Notes: generated from the letters alone by a model not told the origin. DNA of 64,000 bases from Chitinophaga terrae (ex Kim and Jung 2007) (GCF_900107795.1 NZ_FNRL01000027.1:28011-92010), one strand, 5' to 3'; shown: positions 1 to 9,311, counted from the first letter of the stretch. Translations and numbers: made by a program.

Positions 1-1
1 C

Positions 2-1624
2 AGCAAAGACGAGTACGTGATAAGAAAAGATATGTCGATGCTTTCGGATGCCGGCGTTGATGTACTCATCATGGATGTAACCAACGCAGAAATGTACTGG
101 GACGAATGGGAAGTAGTATTCTCGACTATGGAAAAAATGAAAGCAGAAGGAAACAAGGTGCCAAAATTCTGCTTCTGGGCGTTCAATGGAGAGGTGATCC
201 CCGTGGTGCAGCGGCTCTATGAAAGGATCTACCTGAAAAACAGGTTCAAAGACCTCTGGTTCTATTGGGACGGGAAACCGCTACTGCTGTACAACTCCCG
301 GCCTAAGTACGACGCAAATGGCGTAGATGCGCCGCAACGCAACTACAATTACGACAGCGCCGCCAAAACGGATAAGAACCACCCGCACTATAACGATCCC
401 GAATATACGGAGCCATTTTATAAAGACTATACAAAAGGGGTAAAGAACTTCTTCACCCTGCGAACCATGTGGTGGGGCTACTATGAGTGGGCAGGCCAAC
501 GCTTTGTGGGCACGGAAGACAACTGGAGTTTCGGCTATGACCTCGACAACAAACATGTAAAGGCTATGCTCCCCGACAGCCTGGTTTCGCTGCACAATGG
601 CAGGAAAGAAGAAGCCGCGGTAACGCCGGCACAGCACCCGGCGTCTATGGTCGGCAAATCATGGACCCGCGAAAAAGGCGAACCGCAGTTAAACCAGTAT
701 GATCTACCGGAACCTACTTATGTGCCCTGGTTAGGGAAAACGGTCGAAAACCCAGAAGCATATGGCATATACTTCCAGGACAGGTGGAATGAAGCATTGA
801 AATCTGATCCGCAGTTCCTGTATATCAACGACTGGAACGAATGGACAGCGGGCAAATACCAGCCTAAAAACGGCACTACCAATTTCCTGCGCCGTAAAAA
901 CCCGTTCTTCTTTGTAGACCAGTATAACTCGGAGTTTAACAGGGCCATACAACCGATGAAAGGCGGGTATACAGACAACTACTATATGCAGATGGCACAG
1001 AACATCCGCAAATACAAAGGCGTTCGTCCTATCCCTACCCTGAATGGTTATACGAAGATCAGCGCTGATGGCAAGTTTTCAGACTGGAAGAAAGCGAAGA
1101 TTGAATACAGGGATACCGAAGGCGATGTATTTCACCGTGATTACATCGGGTATGGAGACCTTCATTACAAGAACAACTCGGGCCGGAACGATATTATCAC
1201 CAGCAAGGTTGGAGTAGATAAAGACAATGTATATTTCTACGCCGCCACCGCCGGCAACCTCACATCACACACGGATAATAACTGGATGTTGTTATTGGTG
1301 GATGCCGATAATAATTCATCAACCGGCTGGCATGGATACGATTTTATTATCAACAAACAGGTAAAAGACGATCATACCACTACGCTGATGCGTTATGACG
1401 GCCAGCAATGGACAGCAGTAGCCGATCTCTCCTTCCGCTATTCGGGGAATGAAATGGAAATCGCGGTACCTAAGAAAGCATTAGGGCTTGCCGACGATAA
1501 ATTTACATTCGACTTCAAATGGAGCGATAACGCGGCAGACCTCAACGATGTGATCTCTCTTTGCCTGGATGGCGATACAGCGCCTAACAGGAGGTTTAAC
1601 TACCGTTGCATCTGGACTAGATAA
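2..1624 (+). CDS. Glycoside hydrolase-like protein, 5' end cut by window edge
   Basis: The reading frame is already open at base 2, so the gene begins upstream; the GTG at 17 is only the first start-like codon inside the window. About the first 330 visible residues look like a (beta/alpha)-barrel of the GH71/GH99-like kind: an early SDAGVDVLIMDVTN strand, WAFNGE, and a late NDWNEWTAG segment where such enzymes carry acidic active-site residues. The last ~190 residues (from about YTKISADGKFSDWKKAK) look like a CBM9/DOMON-type beta-sandwich with DADNNSSTGWHGYDF. I infer a secreted polysaccharide-degrading enzyme, in keeping with the xylanase and Sus genes nearby. The exact GH family is not certain and the signal peptide is outside the window. 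Confidence 0.6.
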   Translation, partial: SKDEYVIRKDMSMLSDAGVDVLIMDVTNAEMYWDEWEVVFSTMEKMKAEGNKVPKFCFWAFNGEVIPVVQRLYERIYLKNRFKDLWFYWDGKPLLLYNSRPKYDANGVDAPQRNYNYDSAAKTDKNHPHYNDPEYTEPFYKDYTKGVKNFFTLRTMWWGYYEWAGQRFVGTEDNWSFGYDLDNKHVKAMLPDSLVSLHNGRKEEAAVTPAQHPASMVGKSWTREKGEPQLNQYDLPEPTYVPWLGKTVENPEAYGIYFQDRWNEALKSDPQFLYINDWNEWTAGKYQPKNGTTNFLRRKNPFFFVDQYNSEFNRAIQPMKGGYTDNYYMQMAQNIRKYKGVRPIPTLNGYTKISADGKFSDWKKAKIEYRDTEGDVFHRDYIGYGDLHYKNNSGRNDIITSKVGVDKDNVYFYAATAGNLTSHTDNNWMLLLVDADNNSSTGWHGYDFIINKQVKDDHTTTLMRYDGQQWTAVADLSFRYSGNEMEIAVPKKALGLADDKFTFDFKWSDNAADLNDVISLCLDGDTAPNRRFNYRCIWTR

Positions 1625-1763
1625 TATTAAAAAGAACATTGCGGTTTAATCTCTCGCCAGTGGTTGGTTTCTAAGATCCCCATACTCATTAATCAACCCT
1701 GGCCATGAGGTTGAACCGTATTTCTTTTTGGAGAGAGTAAGCCGATAAGAATTGGAATTTAAC

Positions 1764-1783
1764 CTAAATCTCTTTAGATTTAG
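1764..1783. other. Short perfect hairpin upstream of the knot-like gene
   Basis: CTAAATCT (1764-1771) and AGATTTAG (1776-1783) form a perfect 8-bp stem with a 4-base CTTT loop. It lies 27 bases before the ATG at 1810. It has no U-run, so it is more likely a 5' leader structure or a chance palindrome than a terminator. Confidence 0.3.
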
Positions 1784-1809
1784 TATCTAACCCATTAAGG
1801 CCTTAGTTT

Positions 1810-2109
1810 ATGAACCGACGTTTAGATGTTGCCAAAATTTACGGTAAGATTAAGATTGTAGAAGATTTCCCTGACTATAAAGTAAAAGTGGTAAGCAGTT
1901 TTGCGGACCTGAAAGTAAAACTGGTAAATGACTTCGCCGACGGGCCAGGCAAATGGAAATACGTTACCAGTTTCCCTGATTTCAAAATAAAATTCGTTGA
2001 ATCGTTCCCTGATTTCACTATCCGGTTTGTAGACAGTTTTCCGGGCCCAGGTATCAACCAGAAAGAAATTGTAGCAGAAAAATTATTGCAATACCTTTTT
2101 AAGTCTTAA
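1810..2109 (+). CDS. Septoil-knot (DUF6150-like) small repeat protein
   Basis: A 99-residue protein with no signal peptide, made almost wholly of short beta repeats of the form hK(V/I)(K/R)hVxSFxDhK: DFPDYKVKVV, SFADLKVKLV, DFADGPGKWKYV, SFPDFKIKFV, SFPDFTIRFV, SFPGPG. The repeat pattern, the GPGKW break in the middle and the total length match what I know of the DUF6150 family, renamed '7(1) septoil knot domain' after its seven-crossing knotted fold. Its cellular role is unknown. The last ~20 residues (QKEIVAEKLLQYLFKS) are a non-repeat tail. Its 3' end overlaps the convergent DUF2809 gene by 27 bases. The family call is from recall of the repeat pattern, not from a search. Confidence 0.72.
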   Translation: MNRRLDVAKIYGKIKIVEDFPDYKVKVVSSFADLKVKLVNDFADGPGKWKYVTSFPDFKIKFVESFPDFTIRFVDSFPGPGINQKEIVAEKLLQYLFKS

Positions 2110-2466
2110 TCGCCATTCAATCAACAGAACAGTCAGTACACCCAGGGTATAGGCTATCATGTCGCCCCATTCGAAACTGCTTCCCAAAACGATCATGGCA
2201 ACTTTGTTATGCTCCAAACCCAGGCGATGGGCATACCTGAAATACTGCAATATCTCTATCAGATAAGCAAACAATAAAACGCCGATAGCGGCTTTCGTCT
2301 TATTTACCTCCACAACAGCCATTACACAGCAATAAAGCCATATTACAACCAGGAAATCGCCTCCATAGGGACGAATAATAGCATCTTTTACATACATGGC
2401 TATCAGCACTTCTACCAGGAACAAACCCAGGGCCAGCAAAAAATAGGTACGGTTAAACCTGAACAT
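2083..2466 (-). CDS. DUF2809 family integral membrane protein
   Basis: A 127-residue, very hydrophobic protein with about four membrane segments: near residues 8-26, 38-56, 60-75 and 98-117. The motif IRPYGGDFLVVIWLYC between the first two segments, and FEWGDMIAYTLG before the last, are typical of DUF2809 (YjgA-like) small membrane proteins of unknown function. It has no partner gene: it is divergent from the methyltransferase at 2526 and convergent with the knot-like gene, whose last 27 bases it shares. The family call is good; the role is unknown. Confidence 0.7.
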   Translation of the reverse strand: MFRFNRTYFLLALGLFLVEVLIAMYVKDAIIRPYGGDFLVVIWLYCCVMAVVEVNKTKAAIGVLLFAYLIEILQYFRYAHRLGLEHNKVAMIVLGSSFEWGDMIAYTLGVLTVLLIEWRLRLKKVLQ

Positions 2467-2525
2467 GCGGAAATTTATGACTTAATAATACTGTATTCTT
2501 TTTATCTTGTTCCAAACACCCCAAA

Positions 2526-3161
2526 ATGGATTATACAGATTTAGCAGTCGCCCTGTTCGACAAACATGCAGATGCCTACGCAAACAAGTTTATGGATGTT
2601 AGCCTGTATAAAGGCTCGCTGGATCTGTTTTGCCAACATCTCCCCGCCCCGGATGCACGCATACTGGAAATAGCCTGCGGCCCGGGAAACATTTCCCACT
2701 ACCTGCTTCAAGAGCTTCCTGCCTTGCAGGTTACGGCTACCGACCTGGCTCCCAGGATGGTGGAACTGGCGCAAGTTAACAATCCTACTGCAATTTGCCT
2801 GCTGATGGATGGAAGGGATGTAAAAAAACTGCCGGGCGATTTTCATGCCATTGTATGCGGGTTCGGGTTACCTTATTTTTCGAAAGAAGATGCGTTGCAA
2901 TTCATCAAAGACTGTGGAGATAAGTTGTTGCCAGGCGGACTGCTTTATATCAGCACCATGGAAGGCGACTACCTGGGATCGGGTATCCAGCGGTCTGCGT
3001 CGGGCGATGAAGTATACATCTACTATCACCAGGAAGATTATATTACCGCCGCATTGCAGCACAACGGGCTTAAAGTGCTTGACAGTCGCCGTACGCTTAA
3101 CACCATGACCAACGGGGTTAAGGTTGTTGACCTGGTGATCGTTGCGCAAAAGGTTGTGTAG
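2526..3161 (+). CDS. Class I SAM-dependent methyltransferase
   Basis: A 211-residue cytosolic protein with the Rossmann-fold methyltransferase layout. Motif I, ILEIACGPGNIS, is at about residues 45-56. An acidic residue ends strand 2 (TATDLAPRMVELA). Motif II/III, DGRDVKKLPGDFHAIVCGFGLPYF, follows, then LLPGGLLYISTMEGDY. The substrate cannot be read from sequence; the fold resembles the UbiE/Methyltransf_25 group used for small molecules. It is monocistronic, divergent from DUF2809 with a 59-base gap, and convergent with the xylanase. The start is the only ATG before motif I that keeps the usual ~40-residue N-terminal helices. Confidence 0.85.
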   Translation: MDYTDLAVALFDKHADAYANKFMDVSLYKGSLDLFCQHLPAPDARILEIACGPGNISHYLLQELPALQVTATDLAPRMVELAQVNNPTAICLLMDGRDVKKLPGDFHAIVCGFGLPYFSKEDALQFIKDCGDKLLPGGLLYISTMEGDYLGSGIQRSASGDEVYIYYHQEDYITAALQHNGLKVLDSRRTLNTMTNGVKVVDLVIVAQKVV

Positions 3162-3223
3162 TATTTTACCTGTTAGGGGGATGGAGCGGGAACCTATTCT
3201 GACTACATTCCCGCCCCGGGTTG

Positions 3224-4336
3224 TCAGAACTGAACAACCGACCAAAAAGCTTTCTTTGGATGCAGTTCTTTATCGAATAACAGCGGGTAGTCTTTACGGC
3301 CACGTACCGGGAAGTTATCCAGCCAGCTATACCTGTCGGATATGTTCCAGAATGTTACCCCGGTCAGCGCATGACGGTATTTGCGGAAAACTTCGAAACA
3401 CATTTTGAACTGTTCGATCTGCCGTTGTTCCTTTTCGGCGGTAAAAGCGGTAGCGCTGTCGCCAGCCTGCCTGGCCCTCATCTCATGCTCTTTTGGATAA
3501 ACGGAGATATCCAGTTCCGTTACCTGTAGTTTAAGTCCTGTTGTGGTAAAATCTTCCATTGTCTTTTCCAGCTGGGCCCTGGAAGGTTCGTTGATAGCCC
3601 AATGGCCCTGCAGGCCCACTCCATGAATAGGTACGCCTTTGCTGATCAGTCCTTTCACCATCCTGATGATCTTTTCCCGCTTTTCGGCGCTGATTTCGTT
3701 ATAATCGTTATAAAATAACAGGGCCTGGGGATCTGCTTCATGCGCCCAGCGGAAGGCTTTTTCTATAAATTCTTCGCCGCAGATCCGGTACCAGGGCGAG
3801 TTCCTGTAAAATTCGCCTTTGCGGTCGCTGATCACTTCATTGGCAACATCCCAGGCATAAACCGTTCCTTTGTAACGGGTAACTACCGTGGTGATGTGTT
3901 CTTTCAGCCGCTGCAATAATACTTCTTTGGAAACCTCCTGCCCGTTGTCATCTTTAAAGATCCATCCGGGCGCCTGGCTATGCCAGACCAGGGTATGCCC
4001 CCTGAGTTTCATATTGTTCCGACGCGCAAATGCCGCTATAGAATCAGCGTCCCGCCAGTTATACTGGTGTTCGCCCGGGTGGATCACCCCCATCTTCATG
4101 GCATTTTCGGGAGTCATGCTATTGAACTGGCTGGTCACCAGCCCTGCTTCGTCTGTATGCAGGGCGCGGGGTGAAACCGCCACCCCGATAGGGAAATAAT
4201 CTTTATAGTAGTCTTTCAGCCCCTGCGTGTCCGGAACCGCAGATTGTTTAAGATAGGCCGCACAACAAAAGTTCGCTGTGATCACTGTCAAAGCGATAGC
4301 AGCGTAGTGGAAATACTTCATAGAGAAACCATTCAT
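3224..4336 (-). CDS. Endo-1,4-beta-xylanase, GH10
   Basis: A 370-residue secreted enzyme that cleaves internal beta-1,4 bonds of xylan. The GH10 barrel fills residues ~45-368. Visible family marks are FNSMTPENAMKMG, RGHTLVWHSQAPGW, the acid/base Glu in WDVANEVISD (E167 from this start), the nucleophile Glu in VTELDISVYP (E274), and WNISDRYSWLDNF near the end. Both catalytic glutamates are present. The N-terminus is a signal peptide; the ATG at 4321 (MKYFHYAAIALTVITANFCC) is an equally good or better start and gives a lipoprotein-like cysteine. It is divergent from the HTCS at 4630, the usual arrangement for a sensor and its target, so HTCS control is likely. Confidence 0.93.
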   Translation of the reverse strand: MNGFSMKYFHYAAIALTVITANFCCAAYLKQSAVPDTQGLKDYYKDYFPIGVAVSPRALHTDEAGLVTSQFNSMTPENAMKMGVIHPGEHQYNWRDADSIAAFARRNNMKLRGHTLVWHSQAPGWIFKDDNGQEVSKEVLLQRLKEHITTVVTRYKGTVYAWDVANEVISDRKGEFYRNSPWYRICGEEFIEKAFRWAHEADPQALLFYNDYNEISAEKREKIIRMVKGLISKGVPIHGVGLQGHWAINEPSRAQLEKTMEDFTTTGLKLQVTELDISVYPKEHEMRARQAGDSATAFTAEKEQRQIEQFKMCFEVFRKYRHALTGVTFWNISDRYSWLDNFPVRGRKDYPLLFDKELHPKKAFWSVVQF

Positions 4337-4428
4337 TAATTCATAAAAGATACGTCAAAGCAGCTTACTAAGGAACATGAGTGCTATAACGAGGAATTTG
4401 TTTACAACTTTTAAACGCTATGCAAAGG

Positions 4429-4436
4429 CAAAAATA
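4429..4436 (-). promoter_or_regulatory. Candidate -7 element for the xylanase gene
   Basis: The minus strand reads TATTTTTG, a fit to the Bacteroidota -7 consensus TAnnTTTG. It lies about 90 bases before the xylanase start, in the 293-base gap shared with the HTCS. No good -33 TTG is visible, so it may depend on an activator such as the adjacent HTCS. Confidence 0.35.
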
Positions 4437-4629
4437 CCCGGCGCCCTGTTTACCGGATGGCTCATTTGTTGAATTTTATAGCATAAATGTCGTTTAAACA
4501 CTAATAAAGGTTTAAACATAATACTATCGCTGAATTGAAAAATTAAATATATTGAGTTCCGATACAATACCGATAGCAAAAAGACCACGTTAGCATATTC
4601 AACCAACATCCAGTTAATGATAGCCAAAT

Positions 4630-7600
4630 ATGTCTACTTATCCATCCACGTTACTTTACATCTTGCTATTCCTGGCTCAAGTTGCCGGGGCACAGAACAG
4701 GCATATCAACTTCACCTCCCTTACCGCCAGGGACGGGTTACTGTCCAACAGCGTTAACGCCATTATTAAAGACCACTGCGGATTGATGTGGTTTGCGACA
4801 GACGACGGGCTGAACAAGTTCGACGGCACTAATTTCACGGTTTACAGGCATCAGCCGGGCGATTCCTCCAGTCTCAGGGCCAATGAAGTGTTGGCGCTGC
4901 ATGAAGACAAATCCGGCAATCTCTGGATCGGTACCAGCGGCGGCGGACTAAGTTTGTACGACAGGAAAAAAGATATTTTCCTGCACTTTCCCCTTCGCGA
5001 TAATGCCCCACAGCTGCCACCGAATGCCGTGATAATGGATATTTCCAGTGATACGTCGGGTAAAGTCTGGATTGCGCAGTTCGAGAACCTGTTTGTACTT
5101 GATCCGGGCAACCGGCATATCACCAAAATTGACCTGGGCGCGGGCGTAATTGACCTCGAGGCAAAAAAAACGCCCAATTGCCTGTTTGTTGACCGGCAGC
5201 AACAGGTATGGATAGGCACCACACAAGGCTTGTACCGGTACTCCCCTTCTACCGGCGCCGTAAAACGCATACCTAATAACAAGGCCGGCTATACGCAGCC
5301 GGATAATGACATCAAGGCTATTTCACAGGATAGCCGGGGCCAGATCTGGGTAGGTTCTCTTACCGGCCTGTATACGCTGCAAGCCGGCGACGCAGGCATC
5401 ACCCCCTATCATTTGCCTGTTGGCGCTCCTTTTACAGGCAACAAACAGGTAAATTGCATTGAACCCGATAAAGACAACCAGTTATGGATCGGGACAGAAG
5501 AAGGATTGGTAATTTTACATACCGACACCAACACGGCAGATTATTACCTGCCCGACGATGCAAATATCTACAGTCTTACCACCCAGTCTATAAAATGCGC
5601 GTATATCGACAAGCAAGGCATCTATTGGCTAGGCACTTTCCGGGGCGGGATCAATAAATACGACAAGAATCTAAGCCTTTTTAATTTTAAGCCGGGAGCC
5701 ATTTTCCATGAACATGGCCGGCAATCGTCGATTGCCAGCGCATTTGCTGAAAACAGTGAAGGAAATGTTTTCGTAGGAACAGATGGCGGAGGGCTGTTCG
5801 AGTTCAATCCGCAAACAGATAAGATCCGGCCGGTAAATCTCCCACTCCCCGCCGGTGGAAGTAAAGCATCTGTGATCGCGCTTCATTACAGCAGGGATAA
5901 AAAACTGTACGTCGGCACTTATGGGCTGGGTTTACTGATCATGAACCCATCGGGCGGCGGTTACAAACATCTTTTGAAAGGCGGCGGTGCAGATGATCTG
6001 AGCTGCAGTGATATTTTCTGTATCAGGGAAGACAGCAAAGGCAATGTATGGGTTGGCACCAACGGCGGAGGAGTGAACGTGCTAAAAGACAACAAAGTTA
6101 TAGCCCGTTACAGCCCTCTTCCCCGGCCCATACCCAATGAAAGCAAGCTGCCGTTCAACGGTTACATAAGAGCTATAGAAGAAGATGCAGAAGGTAATAT
6201 CTGGGTTGGCTCGCATGGCGGAGGAATAGGGATCTTTCATCCCGCTACCGGCCAATGGACCATTTACAACCAGAACAACAGCCGCCTGCCCGGCGACAAG
6301 GTACAGGCGCTGTTGCGCGATAGTCGCGGTCATATGTGGGCAGGTACCTACGGCGGCGGTTTAAGCCTCTTTGATCCAAAAAAGAAACAGTTCATTACTT
6401 TTTGCGAAAAAGATGGTCTGCAGAATACCACCATCTACCAGATCCTGGAAGATAACAATGGCAGCATCTGGCTAAGCACCAACATGGGTATCAGCAGTTT
6501 CAATTTTGCTACCCGGAAATTCAGGAATTACAATCATTATAACGGCGTACAGCATAATAATTTCGTTCATGCTTCCGGCGTCCGCCTGTCGAATGGCGAC
6601 CTGATGTTCGGCGGCCTGGAAGGGTTCAACTATTTTACCCCCGCAGGTTTAACCGTCAATAAAACAGTGCCGGTCGTATTGCTGACAGACCTGAAAGTAG
6701 CCAACAGGTCAGTGATTCCCAGCGATGAAGGTCCTATCAGGGAGCATATCTCCATGGCCGACTGCATCCGGCTTGCCTACAAACAGAACTTTGTGCTAAG
6801 TTTCGTGGCGCTGAATTATACTATTCCCAGGAAAAGTACTTATGCCTACAAACTGGAGGGATTTGACAAAGACTGGAATTATACAGGCACTGCTAACACC
6901 GCCGCCTACACGAACCTGGACCCGGGCGAATATATCTTTCACGTAAAAGCCAGCAACAACGACGGTATTTGGAGCGCCAGCGATACCCGGATAAAGATCT
7001 ACGTCAAGCCCCCCTTCTGGCGCACCACTTATGCTTACGTATTTTACGTGGTTGCCATCTGTCTTTTGCTGCTGTACGGACGGTACCTGGGGATCAGCAG
7101 GCTGAAGAAAAAATTCCTGCTGGAACAGGAAAGGCAGGAAGTAAAACGGGTCCAGGAACTGGACAGGCTGAAGATCAAATTCCTGACTAATCTCAGTCAT
7201 GATTTCAGAACGCCTATCTCGCTCATCATGGGACCGGTAGAACAGTTAGCAGCGGAAGAGAAGAACGGGAGCCGGCTTGAGAAGCTGAATATGATCAAAC
7301 GCAACTCCAGGCGCCTCCTGAACCTCGTCAATCAACTGCTGGATTTCAGGCGAATGGAGGAAATGGAACTAAAACTACATCTCTCCGAAGGCGACCTGGT
7401 ATCTTTTATCAGAGAAGTGACAGATTCGTTCAGGGATTTTGCAGAGCGGAAAAACATACGGTTCAACTTTAAGAGCAGTACGCAGGCGCTGCATGTGCTG
7501 TTTGATCATGACAAAATAGAACGTATCCTGTTCAATTTACTTTCCAATGCCTTCAAGTTTACATTGGAAGAAGATGCAGTAAGCGTTGAACTGCAGTTGT

Positions 7601-8769
7601 TAGACGAAAACAACGCTGCCGACCGGCAATGGGTGCTTATACAGGTAAAAGACTCAGGTATCGGCATTTCCAACGACATGAAAGAAAAGGTCTTCGAACA
7701 TTTCTTCCAGGCTAATACTACTTCCGCTATCCTTAACCAGGGCGCGGGGATCGGGCTATCCATTACCCGCGAGTTTGTCAGGATGCATGAAGGCAGCATC
7801 GAAGTAGAGAGCGAACCTGGCAAGGGCGCAACCTTTTCCATACGTCTTCCGTTAAAGAAAACCAGGGAAAACCTGGTGGAACCGGCAGCATTGCCAACCA
7901 GCGTTAGCTGCAGTGAAGAAAAAACGCCGGTATTACCGGAACTCCAGGAAGCCCCAGCCATGCCGGTTTCGCCGGCCGGCGACCCTGAACTATTTACCAT
8001 ATTGCTGGTAGAAGACAACGAGGATTTCAGGTTTTACCTGAAGGATAACCTCCGCGCCAACTTTAAAGTGATAGAAGCAACCAATGGAAAAGAAGGCTGG
8101 CAAAAGGCGCTATCACTGCATCCACAACTGATCGTAAGCGACATAAGTATGCCGCAGATGGATGGTATCAGCCTGCTGCAAAAACTGAAATCCGATAAAA
8201 GAACCAGCCATATACCTGTTATCCTGCTTACTGCGCTGACCAATGAAGAGCAACAGCTTTCAGGCCTGGCAACCGGCGCGAACGATTACATCACCAAACC
8301 GTTCAATTTCGAGATCCTGCATGCCAAGATCAGGAACCTGTTGCACCTGAATAACACGCTGAAGAATACCTACACCAGGCAGATAAAAGTAATATCGCCC
8401 GAGGTAGACAGGGAATCAACAGAGGAAAAGTTGCTGGCGAAGATCGTCAGCCACCTGGAAGAGAAACTGACAGACTCCCAGCTCTCGGTTGAAAGTCTTA
8501 GCAAGGAAGTGGGCATGAGCCGTAGTTCTTTATATAACAAACTGCTGGAACTAACCGGTCAGACGCCTGTCGAATATATCCGCTCCTACAGGTTGGAAAA
8601 AGCCGTGGCCCTTATGAAGAAAAGTGATCTGACCATTGCCGAAATCGCTTACCAGGTTGGTTTTTCAACGCCAAATTATTTCGCCAAATCATTCAAGACA
8701 AAATACAATATGTTGCCCTCTGAATTTATAGCCCAGGCAAAAAAAGACAATGCGCATACGGGAGCATGA
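4630..8769 (+). CDS. Hybrid two-component system sensor-regulator (HTCS)
   Basis: A complete 1379-residue one-protein sensor and transcription factor of the kind that switches on polysaccharide utilisation loci. In order: signal peptide (1-21); two-bladed Reg_prop periplasmic propeller (about 25-690) with many repeats such as GNLWIGTSGGGLSLYD; Y_Y_Y domain (about 735-800); one membrane helix (about 803-822); HisKA with LSHDFRTPISL (H857); HATPase with NLLSNAFKF, DSGIGIS and GAGIGLS; receiver with LVEDNEDF and VSDISMPQMDG (phospho-acceptor D1171); and a C-terminal AraC-type helix-turn-helix (about 1265-1370). It is divergent from the GH10 xylanase and, across the RHS island, near the sus operon. 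The ligand is probably a xylan oligosaccharide, inferred from neighbours only. Confidence 0.95.
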   Translation: MSTYPSTLLYILLFLAQVAGAQNRHINFTSLTARDGLLSNSVNAIIKDHCGLMWFATDDGLNKFDGTNFTVYRHQPGDSSSLRANEVLALHEDKSGNLWIGTSGGGLSLYDRKKDIFLHFPLRDNAPQLPPNAVIMDISSDTSGKVWIAQFENLFVLDPGNRHITKIDLGAGVIDLEAKKTPNCLFVDRQQQVWIGTTQGLYRYSPSTGAVKRIPNNKAGYTQPDNDIKAISQDSRGQIWVGSLTGLYTLQAGDAGITPYHLPVGAPFTGNKQVNCIEPDKDNQLWIGTEEGLVILHTDTNTADYYLPDDANIYSLTTQSIKCAYIDKQGIYWLGTFRGGINKYDKNLSLFNFKPGAIFHEHGRQSSIASAFAENSEGNVFVGTDGGGLFEFNPQTDKIRPVNLPLPAGGSKASVIALHYSRDKKLYVGTYGLGLLIMNPSGGGYKHLLKGGGADDLSCSDIFCIREDSKGNVWVGTNGGGVNVLKDNKVIARYSPLPRPIPNESKLPFNGYIRAIEEDAEGNIWVGSHGGGIGIFHPATGQWTIYNQNNSRLPGDKVQALLRDSRGHMWAGTYGGGLSLFDPKKKQFITFCEKDGLQNTTIYQILEDNNGSIWLSTNMGISSFNFATRKFRNYNHYNGVQHNNFVHASGVRLSNGDLMFGGLEGFNYFTPAGLTVNKTVPVVLLTDLKVANRSVIPSDEGPIREHISMADCIRLAYKQNFVLSFVALNYTIPRKSTYAYKLEGFDKDWNYTGTANTAAYTNLDPGEYIFHVKASNNDGIWSASDTRIKIYVKPPFWRTTYAYVFYVVAICLLLLYGRYLGISRLKKKFLLEQERQEVKRVQELDRLKIKFLTNLSHDFRTPISLIMGPVEQLAAEEKNGSRLEKLNMIKRNSRRLLNLVNQLLDFRRMEEMELKLHLSEGDLVSFIREVTDSFRDFAERKNIRFNFKSSTQALHVLFDHDKIERILFNLLSNAFKFTLEEDAVSVELQLLDENNAADRQWVLIQVKDSGIGISNDMKEKVFEHFFQANTTSAILNQGAGIGLSITREFVRMHEGSIEVESEPGKGATFSIRLPLKKTRENLVEPAALPTSVSCSEEKTPVLPELQEAPAMPVSPAGDPELFTILLVEDNEDFRFYLKDNLRANFKVIEATNGKEGWQKALSLHPQLIVSDISMPQMDGISLLQKLKSDKRTSHIPVILLTALTNEEQQLSGLATGANDYITKPFNFEILHAKIRNLLHLNNTLKNTYTRQIKVISPEVDRESTEEKLLAKIVSHLEEKLTDSQLSVESLSKEVGMSRSSLYNKLLELTGQTPVEYIRSYRLEKAVALMKKSDLTIAEIAYQVGFSTPNYFAKSFKTKYNMLPSEFIAQAKKDNAHTGA

Positions 8770-8778
8770 ACCCTTATG

Positions 8779-8803
8779 AAAACAACCAGGGCTGACCCAA
8801 AAG
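8779..8803. repeat. Left boundary repeat of the RHS island
   Basis: AAAACAACCAGGG followed by CTGACCCAAAAG closely matches, in direct orientation, 20038-20063 beyond the other side of the RHS genes. Its right part (GGGCTGACCCAAAAG, running on as TAAAAAAG) also matches the reverse complement of 20063-20088. It could be an island attachment or insertion-sequence end, or a degraded terminator of the HTCS gene. Confidence 0.4.
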
Positions 8804-8836
8804 TAAAAAAGACATTTAGGTTACCACCTTAATTTT

Positions 8837-8941
8837 CCAAACGGATAATAGTACGTTTCTTTAAGAAGAGGACCAGCATTGTGAGTAACAACAATATTAT
8901 CAAAAAATACATCGTGGATACTTTCATTGCTGGTATAGACG
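8837..8941 (-). pseudogene. RHS gene fragment
   Basis: These 105 bases align without gaps to 12394-12498 inside the intact RHS gene, with 10 mismatches by my hand count. On the minus strand they encode VYTSNESIHDVFFDNIVVTH followed by NAGPLLKETYYYPFGK. They are followed by unrelated sequence on both sides. It is a remnant of a second RHS copy or of a recombination event at this edge of the island. Confidence 0.75.
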
Positions 8942-9311
8942 CAATACCGCCCAGCGATGATGACCGATTTTATATTATCGGAGCGGTTATTGCCTGAAGA
9001 AGAAGTTATCCGCCTGCAACAGAACACACCCACAGACATTATTCGCAATCAAAAGGTTTGTCGGAATGCACAGAAATATTTAAGCTGGTATGACTTCCTG
9101 GAGCTTTTTACAGAAGAGGATGGATTGGAAGATGTAGGACATCATTGCAACACCTGCCGGATGATATGATCCCGGTCGATAGCAACACCCAACTGTGTAC
9201 TATTTCGTGTTGGCAGCTCCCTATGGTACACTCATTCGGATGCTCACTATCGCACATTTTAATAACCCCAATTCGTAGCCATTTTTTGTGACGCTAATAA
9301 CGAAGATAAAG
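8942..9311. other. Gene-poor stretch, possible degraded sequence
   Basis: The only open frame is a 70-codon plus-strand ORF at 8957-9169 with an acidic, leucine-rich product that I do not recognise. It has no promoter, no signal peptide and no neighbour on its strand. It may be the tail of a decayed gene. I see no RNA gene or repeat here. Confidence 0.3.

Noticed and set aside
3165..3220. GCGGGAA/TTCCCGC stem between methyltransferase and xylanase genes
   Set aside because: Only 7 bp with a loop of ~16 bases and no T-run; too weak to call a terminator.
8957..9169. 70-codon plus-strand ORF between HTCS and the immunity genes
   Set aside because: No promoter, signal, motif or same-strand neighbour; it starts in sequence next to a broken RHS fragment. 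Kept only as a note on the gene-poor stretch.
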